Source: an uncultured Lachnospiraceae bacterium (GTDB lineage: Bacteria > Bacillota > Clostridia > Lachnospirales > Lachnospiraceae). Taken from it: DNA of 9,929 bases. Position numbers and translations under genes: made by a program. The notes under the pieces are model-generated. The model was given only the letters and a program-made list of their open reading frames with translations. It did not search any database and had not been told where the DNA came from. This document shows positions 1 to 6,883 of this stretch, in pieces. The stretch is taken from assembly GCA_910579645.1 (NCBI GenBank), contig CAJTVK010000148.1, forward strand, positions 1 to 9,929. Direction: 5' to 3'. How positions within the stretch are numbered: position 1 is the stretch's first letter; each line of letters begins with the position of its first letter.

Positions 1-100
1 CTGCCGGCCACTAAAAAAACTCGCGCACGGGCGTCCGCCTCCCAACACAACATTCAGCCTGAACTATTCCGCTTTTTCCGTGCTTTTTTGCAAAACTTGC

Positions 101-129
101 TTGACAAATTTCTGCTCACTGGTTATAAT
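101..129 (+). promoter_or_regulatory. Consensus sigma-A promoter for yceD-rpmF
   Basis: A perfect -35 box TTGACA (101-106) and a perfect -10 box TATAAT (124-129) are separated by exactly 17 bases. Transcription should begin near 136, leaving a leader of about 45 bases before the yceD start at 182. Such a full match to the vegetative promoter consensus suggests strong, growth-linked expression, as expected for a ribosomal protein operon. No operator-like palindrome is evident around it. Confidence 0.88.
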
Positions 130-181
130 TGACAAGGTGTAAGTCCAAACACACCGTTTTGGGCACAAAGGAGTCTGCTAT

Positions 182-706
182 ATGTTAATCAACTTAACTG
201 ATGTATTGACATCCGAAGGAAAAGTAGTGAAAGTGCAGGTGGAACCCGAATTTACGGAAATTGTCTGTAAGTCCGGCACATACAAAATAGAATCAAAGAC
301 ACCGCTGTCACTTACTTTGACGAATATCGGAAAGAATAAAGCACTCATAGAGGGCAGGACGGAACTGATTTTTTCCATGCAGTGCGACAGGTGCTTAAAA
401 CCTGTGCCGCAGAAAGTGACGCTTGACATTGCAAGGGAAGTCAGGGGGCCGGAGGAACATACATCGGATGCAGAAGATGATGACCAAAGCTTCATGGAAG
501 GTTATCAGTTAGATGCGGACGACTTGATCAGAAGTGAGTGTTTTATGAACTTGCCTGTGAAGGTCTTGTGCAAACCGGACTGCAAGGGCATATGCATGCG
601 GTGCGGGAAAGACCTGAATATGGGAGAATGTGGCTGTGACACATTCGTGCCTGATCCAAGGATGGCAAGGATAAAAGATATCTTTGACGCAAATAAGGAG
701 GTGTAA
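182..706 (+). CDS. yceD: YceD/DUF177 family protein (23S rRNA accumulation / ribosome maturation)
   Basis: A 174-residue protein of the YceD (DUF177) family, whose gene is classically placed directly before rpmF. In E. coli and plants, family members affect 23S rRNA processing or accumulation; the biochemical activity is not settled. The sequence shows a CDRC pair (Cys68, Cys71) in a typical 'MQCDRCL' context. An acidic linker follows (about residues 90-115, rich in D and E). A second cysteine cluster comprises C130, C134, C138, C141, C150 and C152, ending in a CGKDLN..CGC motif. These spacings suggest metal binding, probably zinc, which is inference. The start at 182 has AAAGGAG at 167-173, 8 bases upstream. 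Its stop lies 2 bases before rpmF, and the rpmF ribosome binding site sits inside its last codons, so the two genes are very likely translationally coupled. Length is normal for the family. Confidence 0.88.
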   Translation: MLINLTDVLTSEGKVVKVQVEPEFTEIVCKSGTYKIESKTPLSLTLTNIGKNKALIEGRTELIFSMQCDRCLKPVPQKVTLDIAREVRGPEEHTSDAEDDDQSFMEGYQLDADDLIRSECFMNLPVKVLCKPDCKGICMRCGKDLNMGECGCDTFVPDPRMARIKDIFDANKEV

Positions 707-708
707 CG

Positions 709-888
709 ATGTCTATTTGTCCCAAGAATAAATCTTCCAAAAGTAGAAGAGATAAGAGGAGAGCAAACTGGAAAATGACTGCTCCTACATTGGTGAAATG
801 CAGCAAGTGCGGCGCTTTGATGATGCCCCACAGAGTGTGCAAGAAATGTGGCTCTTATAACAAAAAAGAAATCATTGCAGTGGATTAA
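709..888 (+). CDS. rpmF: 50S ribosomal protein L32 (zinc-ribbon form)
   Basis: A 59-residue basic protein. The N-terminal stretch MSICPKNKSSKSRRDKRRAN is the conserved, lysine- and arginine-rich L32 signature that contacts 23S rRNA. The second half carries an intact zinc ribbon with two CxxC pairs (Cys31/Cys34 and Cys44/Cys47), so this is the zinc-binding (C+) form and not the cysteine-free paralogue some bacteria use under zinc starvation. The start ATG at 709 is preceded by a strong AAGGAGG (695-701) that overlaps the end of yceD. The gene lies 2 bases after yceD and is followed by a terminator, closing a yceD-rpmF unit. The second-position serine and Cys4 differ from the common MAVPK start but resemble clostridial L32 proteins. 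Confidence 0.96.
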   Translation: MSICPKNKSSKSRRDKRRANWKMTAPTLVKCSKCGALMMPHRVCKKCGSYNKKEIIAVD

Positions 889-908
889 GCGCAGTGGCAT
901 AAGGGAAT

Positions 909-945
909 CAAGGGACAGAAAAGCAATTTGTTCCTTGGTTTTTTT
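909..945 (+). terminator. Rho-independent terminator after rpmF
   Basis: A 9-bp stem pairs 909-917 (CAAGGGACA) with 929-937 (TGTTCCTTG), including one G-U wobble. The loop is 11 bases, and seven T residues follow at 939-945. It begins 20 bases after the rpmF stop and separates the ribosomal unit from the plsX transcript. Confidence 0.85.
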
Positions 946-954
946 ATGCACAGG

Positions 955-993
955 CCCGTGCGGATGAAATATGCCGCTAAAGTGGCGCACGGG
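955..993. repeat. GC-rich inverted repeat between rpmF and plsX
   Basis: CCCGTGCG (955-962) is the exact reverse complement of CGCACGGG (986-993). Inside it, GCCGC (973-977) can pair with GTGGC (982-986), which partly competes with the outer arm. There is no T-run after it, so it is not a second terminator. The 9-mer GCGCACGGG at 985-993 recurs at 23-31 in the window. This could be a short extragenic palindromic element; its function is unknown. Confidence 0.5.
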
Positions 994-1035
994 TCGCGCG
1001 CGAGCAGGGAAAGTAAAGAATATTAATTAAAATAC

Positions 1036-1064
1036 TTGATTTTTATATAGGGGTTTAGTATATT
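1036..1064 (+). promoter_or_regulatory. Probable sigma-A promoter for plsX
   Basis: TTGATT (1036-1041, 4 of 6 consensus bases) and TATATT (1059-1064, 5 of 6) are spaced by 17 bases in an AT-rich stretch, about 25 bases before the plsX start. It lies beyond the rpmF terminator and is the only good candidate there. Transcription would start near 1071, giving a very short leader. That leaves no room for a leader-encoded switch. Confidence 0.6.
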
Positions 1065-1089
1065 AGAGAAAGATAGTAGGAGGTTTATC

Positions 1090-2103
1090 ATGGCAGAAAT
1101 GGTAAAGGTTGCTGTGGATGCAATGGGCGGGGACAATGCACCGGCGGAAATCGTAAAAGGCGCCGTGGAGGCGGCCAATGAAAACGGGCATGTGAAAGTT
1201 TTCCTTGTGGGAGCGGAAAATGCCGTCCGCAGGGAATTGGAAAAACATTCTTATAAACCGCAGCAGATAGAAATTGTGAATGCCACGGAAATCATAGAGA
1301 CGGCGGAACCGCCGGTAATGGCGATAAGGAAAAAGAAAGATTCTTCCATTGTGAAAGCACTGCAGCTGGTTAAGAACGGGGAATGCGATGCCTTTGTCTC
1401 GGCCGGCAGCTCGGGTGCGGTACTGGTGGGCGGACAGGTCATCATAGGACGGCTGAAAGGGGTGGAGCGGCCTCCGCTGGCGCCGCTGATTCCTACGGAG
1501 AAGGGGACGGCGCTGCTGATTGACTGCGGGGCAAATGTGGACGCAAGGCCTTCTCATCTGGTGCAGTTTGCCAAGATGGGCAGCGTGTATATGGAAAGCG
1601 TCATGAAGGTGAGAAACCCTAGGGTGGCCATCGTAAATATCGGGGCGGAGGAGGAAAAGGGAAATGCCTTGGTAAAGGAGACTTTTCCGCTGCTTAAAAA
1701 CTGTCCCGGAATCAATTTCATCGGCAGCATAGAAGCCAGGGATATTCCGGCAGGATATGCGGATGTCATCGTATGCGAGGCTTTTGTAGGGAATGTGATA
1801 CTGAAGCTGTATGAGGGAGTGGGCGGCACTCTGATTAAGAAGGTAAAGGCAGGGATGATGACTTCCCTGAGAAGCAAGGTAGGCGCTCTTTTGGTAAAGC
1901 CGGCATTGAAAGAGACTTTGAAGGAATTTGACTTGGAACAGTACGGCGGCGCGCCTTTGCTGGGGCTGAAAGGGTTGGTGGTAAAGACTCACGGAAGTTC
2001 CGAGGCGATAGAAATTAAAAATTCTGTTCTCCAATGTGTCACCTTTAAGGAACAGAAGATTAATGATAAAATAAAAGAAAAAATTACTTTGGAAGATGAA
2101 TGA
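1090..2103 (+). CDS. plsX: Phosphate acyltransferase PlsX
   Basis: A 337-residue soluble enzyme that converts acyl-ACP and phosphate to acyl-phosphate, the substrate of the membrane acyltransferase PlsY in the first step of phospholipid synthesis in most Gram-positive bacteria. Family hallmarks visible are the N-terminal VAVDAMGGDNAP block (7-18), the MAIRKKKDSSI block (77-87), AFVSAGSSGAV (101-111), LLIDCGANVDARP (142-154), IGSIEARDI (211-219) and FVGNVILKLYEG (232-243). The length matches typical PlsX (about 330-350). ATG 1090 is chosen because AGGAGGT (1078-1084) lies just upstream; an in-frame ATG three codons later is possible. It begins a run with acpP, whose product carries the acyl chains PlsX uses. 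The upstream regulator gene fapR of the Bacillus locus is not present here. Confidence 0.96.
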   Translation: MAEMVKVAVDAMGGDNAPAEIVKGAVEAANENGHVKVFLVGAENAVRRELEKHSYKPQQIEIVNATEIIETAEPPVMAIRKKKDSSIVKALQLVKNGECDAFVSAGSSGAVLVGGQVIIGRLKGVERPPLAPLIPTEKGTALLIDCGANVDARPSHLVQFAKMGSVYMESVMKVRNPRVAIVNIGAEEEKGNALVKETFPLLKNCPGINFIGSIEARDIPAGYADVIVCEAFVGNVILKLYEGVGGTLIKKVKAGMMTSLRSKVGALLVKPALKETLKEFDLEQYGGAPLLGLKGLVVKTHGSSEAIEIKNSVLQCVTFKEQKINDKIKEKITLEDE

Positions 2104-2110
2104 GAAAGGG
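2104..2110 (+). promoter_or_regulatory. acpP ribosome binding site that fixes the start at 2119
   Basis: GAAAGGG lies directly after the plsX stop. It is 8 bases from ATG 2119 but only 2 bases from the in-frame GTG at 2113, so the GTG is too close and ATG 2119 is the likely start. Confidence 0.7.
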
Positions 2111-2118
2111 CTGTGGAA

Positions 2119-2349
2119 ATGGAATTTGAAAAATTAAGAAAAGTCATTGCCGAGGTACTCAACGTAGACCCGGACGAAATCACGATGGACACTACATTTA
2201 CGGATGATCTGGGGGCGGACTCCTTGGATGTATTTCAGATTGTCATGGGAATTGAAGAGGAGTTTGACATTGAGATTCCGGCAGAAGCAGCGGAAAAAAT
2301 CAGCACAGTGGAAGAGGCAGTGGAACTGATTAAGAATGCCACAAATTAA
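2119..2349 (+). CDS. acpP: Acyl carrier protein
   Basis: A 76-residue acidic protein with the classical ACP motif DLGADSLD. Ser35 is the attachment point for 4'-phosphopantetheine, which carries growing acyl chains in fatty acid synthesis and donates them to PlsX. The surrounding acidic helix II (VFQIVMGIEEEFDIEIP) is the standard partner-recognition surface. Length is typical. The gene starts 15 bases after plsX and is probably co-transcribed with it. In many clostridia a second ACP is encoded in a fabH-fabK-fabD-fabG-fabF cluster elsewhere; if so, this copy may serve mainly phospholipid acylation, but that is inference. No anomaly is seen. Confidence 0.96.
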   Translation: MEFEKLRKVIAEVLNVDPDEITMDTTFTDDLGADSLDVFQIVMGIEEEFDIEIPAEAAEKISTVEEAVELIKNATN

Positions 2350-2522
2350 GCATCTTTTTGCAATTTCTGTGCATCGCGAAGCGCGTTACCGGCATGGAGC
2401 GGACGGTAACGATTTTAAGGTATGTTCTGGCAGCAAAGAGGTAAGCTGCGTCACGCGGCGAGGAATCGAAAGCCCTTTCTATAGGGCTTTTTCGATGTTT
2501 AAAAAAGAAAAGAGTGGAAGTT
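2350..2522 (+). promoter_or_regulatory. Hairpin-rich acpP-rnc spacer, candidate structured leader
   Basis: This 173-bp gap holds three successive hairpins in sense orientation. The first has a perfect 8-bp stem, CGTTACCG (2384-2391) with CGGTAACG (2404-2411), and a 12-base loop. The second is a 6-bp stem, 2445-2450 with 2454-2459, with a three-base loop and one G-U pair. The third is the terminator-like hairpin at 2466-2495. No convincing promoter was found in the gap or between the last hairpin and rnc. I do not recognise a named riboswitch. A leader cleaved or bound by RNase III is a reasonable hypothesis, because E. coli RNase III controls its own mRNA through a leader hairpin. Confidence 0.45.
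2466..2495 (+). terminator. Terminator-like hairpin before rnc
   Basis: AAAGCCCT (2469-2476) pairs perfectly with AGGGCTTT (2483-2490) across a six-base loop. Five T residues (2488-2492) overlap the end of the stem, and flanking TCG/CGA can extend the pairing across a two-base bulge. It sits 27 bases before the rnc start with no promoter after it, so it probably terminates only part of the transcripts or acts as a processing or stability element. Confidence 0.6.
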
Positions 2523-3218
2523 ATGTCGGCAGATTATGATAGGGAACGGTTGGAAGAAAAAATAGGGTATCATTTTAAGGATAAGCTTCTGTTAAGGCAG
2601 GCGCTGACCCATAGTTCTTTTGCAAACGAACAGCGGATTAACAGGAAAAAGGACTATGAGAGACTGGAATTTCTGGGAGATGCGGTGCTGGAGATGATTA
2701 CAAGCGCCTTTTTATATGAAAAATATCCGAATCTGCATGAGGGGGAACTGACGAGGAAAAGAGCCACGATTGTCTGCGGTGCATCTTTGGCTTTCTGCGC
2801 CAAGGATATGAAGCTGGGGGACTATATTCTGCTCGGGAAGGGAGAGGAAGCCACCGGGGGCAGGAAGAAGGAGAATATTACTTCCGATGTGGTGGAAGCG
2901 CTGATTGGGGCCATTTTTGTGGACGGAGGATATGAGAGCGCAAAGGACTTTATCTACCGGGTCATATTGTCGGATTTGGAAGACAAAGAACTGTTTTTTG
3001 ACAGCAAGACGCTTCTTCAGGAATATGTGCAGATGGACAGCGGGAATACGCTGAACTATGTGGTATTGACGGAAACGGGACCGGACCATGATAAGGAATT
3101 TGTCATTGAAGTGCAGGTGAACGGGAAAGAGATGGGGAGAGGCAGCGGAAAGACAAAGAAGACGGCGGAACAGAGAGCGGCTTACGAGGCCATTTTGGCT
3201 CTGAGGGCGGCAAAATAG
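2523..3218 (+). CDS. rnc: Ribonuclease III
   Basis: A 231-residue double-strand-specific endoribonuclease that processes rRNA precursors and structured mRNAs. The N-terminal catalytic domain (about 1-150) holds the signature ERLEFLGDAVL (46-56), with E46, E49 and D53 matching metal-site acidic residues of the family. DVVEALIGA follows, with D122 and E125 as the other conserved acidic pair. The C-terminal double-stranded RNA-binding domain spans about 158-228, ending in the typical GSGKTKKTAEQRAAYEAIL pattern. Length is standard. ATG 2523 is preferred over the in-frame GTG at 2514, which has no useful ribosome binding site, but the site for 2523 is also weak, so the start is less certain than the identity. 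It is followed 15 bases later by smc, the usual Firmicute order. Confidence 0.96.
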   Translation: MSADYDRERLEEKIGYHFKDKLLLRQALTHSSFANEQRINRKKDYERLEFLGDAVLEMITSAFLYEKYPNLHEGELTRKRATIVCGASLAFCAKDMKLGDYILLGKGEEATGGRKKENITSDVVEALIGAIFVDGGYESAKDFIYRVILSDLEDKELFFDSKTLLQEYVQMDSGNTLNYVVLTETGPDHDKEFVIEVQVNGKEMGRGSGKTKKTAEQRAAYEAILALRAAK

Positions 3219-3223
3219 TTATT

Positions 3224-3228
3224 GGGAG
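3224..3228 (+). promoter_or_regulatory. smc ribosome binding site
   Basis: GGGAG lies 5 bases before ATG 3234 in the 15-base gap after rnc. An in-frame TTG at 3222 overlaps this site and so cannot be the start. Confidence 0.7.
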
Positions 3229-3233
3229 AAAAT

Positions 3234-6200
3234 ATGTATTTAAAGAGTATCGAGATACACGGTTTCAAATCATTTGCCAATAAAATAGATTTTAAGTTCC
3301 ATAACGGAATCACAGGCATCGTGGGACCCAACGGAAGCGGAAAAAGCAATGTGGCGGATGCCGTCCGGTGGGTGCTGGGCGAGCAGAGAATCAAGCAGCT
3401 TCGGGGGGCATCCATGCAGGATGTGATTTTTTCGGGTACGGAACTGCGTAAGCCTTTAGGCTATGCATATGTGGCAATTACGTTGGATAATTCCGACCAT
3501 CAGCTTTCCATTGATTATAATGAAGTGACGGTGGCGAGGAGGATTTACCGTTCCGGGGAGAGCGAATATCTGCTGAACGGCACGGCATGCCGGTTAAAGG
3601 ATGTCAATGAACTGTTTTATGATACGGGAATCGGCAAGGAAGGGTACTCCATTATCGGGCAGGGGCAGATTGACAAAATCTTAAGCGGAAAGCCGGAAGA
3701 ACGCCGGGAATTATTTGACGAGGCCGCCGGGATTGTGAAGTTTAAGCGGCGGAAGTATGCGGCGCAGAAAAAATTGGATGATGAGAAACAGAATCTGGTG
3801 CGTGTGTCCGATATTTTGTCGGAACTGGAAAAGCAGACGGGCCCTTTGGAGAAACAGTCGGAAAAAGCGAAAATTTATCTGAAGAAGAAGGAAGAACTGA
3901 AAACGGTGGATGTCAATATGTTCCTGGTGGAGAATGAAAGCATCCGGGAGCAGCTGCAGGCAGCGGAGGAGAAATATCGGATTGCCGCCGGCGATTTACA
4001 GGAGACGACGGAAAAATACGAAGGAATCAAGGAGGAATACGAACAGGTTCAGGGGCAGATAGAGCGGCTGGACGGGGAAATAGAAAGCACAAGGACTCGG
4101 CTTACCGATACCGGCCTTCTGCGCGGGAAGCTGGAAGGGGAGATGAACGTGCTGAAGGAGCAGATTAACTCCGCGAAAGGCAATGCCGGTCATCTGCAGG
4201 CCAGGCTTGCCGCCGTTCAGAAGGAAATGGATGCCAAGGACATAGACAGGGAAGCCATATTAAAAGAAAAAGCCGAAACCGACAGGATGCTGGTCGAAAC
4301 CGAGAAACTCCGGGAAGAAGCGGAACTTCTTTTCCGCCATGTCCAGAGCCGGATTGAGGAAGTGAACGGCCGCTTGGAGGAGGGGAAGAACGCCATTATC
4401 GAAGCATTGAACAACCGGGCCACAATCAAGTCTCAAATCGGCCGTTACGATACGATGGCGGAACAAATCAATATCCGAAAGGCGGAACTTACGTCCCGCC
4501 TGCTCCGGGCGAAATCGGATGAGGAGAAACAGGAGGAAACAATCCGGCAGCTGCAGGAGGAATTTGAGAATATCGGCAGGGAAATACAGAGGCTGAACGA
4601 CGCGCAGACTGTGACGGAAGAAAAACTGAGCCATATCCACGACGAACTGTCGGCAAAGGATCAGAAACTAAGGGATACGCAGGTGGCGTATCATCAGGAG
4701 AAGTCCAGGCTGGAGGCTCTTGCCAATCTGACGGAACGTTATGAAGGATACGGCGGCAGCGTGAAGCGGGTGATGGAGCGGCGGGCGCAGGAAAAAGGCA
4801 TCATCGGCGTAGTTGCGGATATCATTAAGGTGGAAAAGAAGTATGAGACAGCCATTGAGACGGCCCTTGGCGGAAGCATACAGAATATCGTTACCGAGGA
4901 TGAAGAGACTGCCAAGCGGATGATTGCTTTTCTGAAGCAGCATAAGGCAGGCCGTGCCACGTTCCTGCCCCTGACCAGCATTACAAGACCTCAGGAGTTT
5001 AGGAATCAGGACATCCTGAGGGAAAAAGGGGTAATCGGGCTGGCGGATGAATTGGTGCAGATAGAGGAAAAATATAGGAAGGTAGCCAAATCCATGCTGG
5101 GAAGGATTGTGGTAGTGGACAATATGGACAATGCGGTGAAAATTGCCCGTATGTCCGGCTATACGGTCCGGATGGTGACCTTGGAGGGGGAACTTCTTGT
5201 GCCCGGGGGAGCCATCAGCGGCGGTGCGTTTAAGAACAGCAGCAATCTGTTGGGAAGAAGGCGGGAGATGGAAGAACTGGGCGGGAAAGTCCGGAAATAT
5301 CTGATACAGATTGACGATTTGCTGGAGGAGATTGAAGAGACGAAAAAAGAGCGGGGCAGGCTGCGGATGGAGCTGGAGGATACGAAAGCCCGCCTGCAGG
5401 ACAAATTCATTGAGCAGAATACCGCCCGCATGAATGTCATTAAGGCGCAAGAGCGGAAAAACGAGGCGGAAGAGGGTTTCGGAACCTTAAAGACGGAAGA
5501 ACTTGAGATTGAGAGCCGGATGCAGGAAATACGGAAGGGAAAGGCGGAAACGGCCAAAGAACTGGAAGCTTCGGAGCAGCTGGAAAAGAACGTGCAGGCG
5601 CAGATGGAACTGCTGCAGAAGGAACTGGAGGGGCAGCGGGCGAAAGAGGCCGAGCAGTCCAAGGTGCTGTCGGAGCACGAAGTGGAAGCGGAAAAAATAC
5701 GGCAGAGGCAGGAGTTCCAAAGGCAGAATGCGGAGCGTATCGAAGGCGAAATCCGGCGTTTTGCCGGGGAAAGGGAAGAAATCCGGGAAGGCTTGGCCTC
5801 CAATGCCGAAGAGATGGAGCGGAAAGAACGGAACATTAAGGAAATAGAGGCAACCATTCTGGCTTCCGATACGACCCATTCCGATGCGGAGAAAAAACTG
5901 AAGGAGGATATGGGAAAGAAGGAAGCGTTAGCTTCCCGGCAGAAAAATTTCTTTGCCGCCAGGGAGGAACTGGCAGAGCGGATGACAGCCTTGGATAAGG
6001 AAACGTACCGCCTGAACTCTCAGAGGGAGAAGCTGGAAGAATCCATAGAGACGCAGATTAATTATATGTGGGACGAATATGAAATCACCTTGTCGGACGC
6101 GGCTTCTCTGCGGGACGAAGGGATGACGGACCTGCCGGCCATGAAGAAAGAGGCGGCTTCCCTGAAAGAGCAGATAAAGAAACTGGGAGACGTGAATGTC

Positions 6201-6794
6201 AATGCCATAGAAGATTATAAAAATCTGATGGAGCGTTATCAATTCTTAAAGACCCAGCACGACGATTTGGCAGAGGCCGAGAAAACCCTGATGCATATCA
6301 TCGAAGAACTGGACGTTTCCATGCGTAAACAGTTTCACGAGAAGTTTGCGGAAATATGCAGGGAGTTTGACTCCGTATTCCGGGAACTGTTCGGAGGCGG
6401 AAAAGGGACGCTGGAACTGATGGAGGGTGAAGACATCCTGGAAGCGGGCATTAAGATAATTGCCCAGCCGCCCGGCAAGAAGCTGCAGAATATGATGCAG
6501 CTTTCCGGCGGTGAAAAGGCTCTGACCGCCATTGCGCTGCTGTTCGCAATCCAAAACTTGAAACCGTCCCCGTTCTGCTTATTGGATGAGATTGAGGCGG
6601 CATTGGATGAGAATAATGTGGCCAGATTTGCAAAATATTTACATAAGCTGACAAAATATACACAATTTATTGTAATTACCCACAGACGTGGTACAATGGA
6701 GAAAGCGGACAGGCTGTACGGCATAACCATGCAGGAGAAGGGGGTTTCCACTCTGGTGAGCGTCAATCTGATTGACAAAGATTTGGAAGATTAG
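3234..6794 (+). CDS. smc: Chromosome segregation protein SMC
   Basis: A full-length 1186-residue SMC ATPase, the core of the Smc-ScpAB condensin that organises and separates replicated chromosomes. The N-terminal head has FKSFANKI and the Walker A motif GPNGSGKSN (31-39). A long coiled-coil arm runs from about 165 to 500, rich in E, K, Q and R heptads. The hinge spans about 503-672, starting at YEGYGGSV and ending around VPGGAISGGA (656-665), with the conserved glycines for dimerisation. A second coiled coil (about 675-1025) leads back to the C-terminal head, with signature LSGGEKALTAIALL (1090-1103) and Walker B FCLLDEIEAALDE (1114-1126), where D1118 and E1119 are the expected metal-binding and catalytic residues. 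Everything needed for ATP cycling is present and the frame is intact. It follows rnc closely, and scpA/scpB are not in the window. Confidence 0.98.
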   Translation: MYLKSIEIHGFKSFANKIDFKFHNGITGIVGPNGSGKSNVADAVRWVLGEQRIKQLRGASMQDVIFSGTELRKPLGYAYVAITLDNSDHQLSIDYNEVTVARRIYRSGESEYLLNGTACRLKDVNELFYDTGIGKEGYSIIGQGQIDKILSGKPEERRELFDEAAGIVKFKRRKYAAQKKLDDEKQNLVRVSDILSELEKQTGPLEKQSEKAKIYLKKKEELKTVDVNMFLVENESIREQLQAAEEKYRIAAGDLQETTEKYEGIKEEYEQVQGQIERLDGEIESTRTRLTDTGLLRGKLEGEMNVLKEQINSAKGNAGHLQARLAAVQKEMDAKDIDREAILKEKAETDRMLVETEKLREEAELLFRHVQSRIEEVNGRLEEGKNAIIEALNNRATIKSQIGRYDTMAEQINIRKAELTSRLLRAKSDEEKQEETIRQLQEEFENIGREIQRLNDAQTVTEEKLSHIHDELSAKDQKLRDTQVAYHQEKSRLEALANLTERYEGYGGSVKRVMERRAQEKGIIGVVADIIKVEKKYETAIETALGGSIQNIVTEDEETAKRMIAFLKQHKAGRATFLPLTSITRPQEFRNQDILREKGVIGLADELVQIEEKYRKVAKSMLGRIVVVDNMDNAVKIARMSGYTVRMVTLEGELLVPGGAISGGAFKNSSNLLGRRREMEELGGKVRKYLIQIDDLLEEIEETKKERGRLRMELEDTKARLQDKFIEQNTARMNVIKAQERKNEAEEGFGTLKTEELEIESRMQEIRKGKAETAKELEASEQLEKNVQAQMELLQKELEGQRAKEAEQSKVLSEHEVEAEKIRQRQEFQRQNAERIEGEIRRFAGEREEIREGLASNAEEMERKERNIKEIEATILASDTTHSDAEKKLKEDMGKKEALASRQKNFFAAREELAERMTALDKETYRLNSQREKLEESIETQINYMWDEYEITLSDAASLRDEGMTDLPAMKKEAASLKEQIKKLGDVNVNAIEDYKNLMERYQFLKTQHDDLAEAEKTLMHIIEELDVSMRKQFHEKFAEICREFDSVFRELFGGGKGTLELMEGEDILEAGIKIIAQPPGKKLQNMMQLSGGEKALTAIALLFAIQNLKPSPFCLLDEIEAALDENNVARFAKYLHKLTKYTQFIVITHRRGTMEKADRLYGITMQEKGVSTLVSVNLIDKDLED

Positions 6795-6883
6795 CTGCCG
6801 CGTTCCGGACGGCAGGAAACGGCGTGCCGTGGCAGATAGGGGAAGGGTTATCCTTTTGCGGAGGGCAGGAAGAACGTTTGCAC
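6795..6883 (+). other. Spacer directly after smc, with a short hairpin and repeat-like fragments
   Basis: The segment opens immediately after the smc stop with CTGCCG (6795-6800) pairing with CGGCAG (6810-6815), a 6-bp stem with a nine-base loop. No T-run follows, so this is not an intrinsic terminator and read-through to ftsY is expected. GGCAGGAAACGGC (6811-6823) and GGCAGGAAGAACG (6864-6876) resemble the core of the tandem repeat that begins at 6884, as if they were its source or decayed outlying copies. No gene is supported here. Confidence 0.55.

Noticed and set aside
1..132. Plus-strand open frame from the left edge to a TGA at 130-132, as the end of an upstream gene
   Set aside because: A second frame is open over the same stretch, and the consensus promoter lies inside it. 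The openness is explained by low stop content, and the translation is not recognisable.
2336..2539. 67-residue plus-strand frame covering the acpP-rnc spacer
   Set aside because: It begins inside acpP, ends inside rnc, covers three hairpins and resembles no protein; the structure argues for a non-coding spacer.
5159..5857. Long serine-rich minus-strand frame opposite smc
   Set aside because: It is the antisense of an E/K/R-rich coiled coil, which yields serine/leucine/phenylalanine-rich frames by composition. smc is intact and clearly the real gene.
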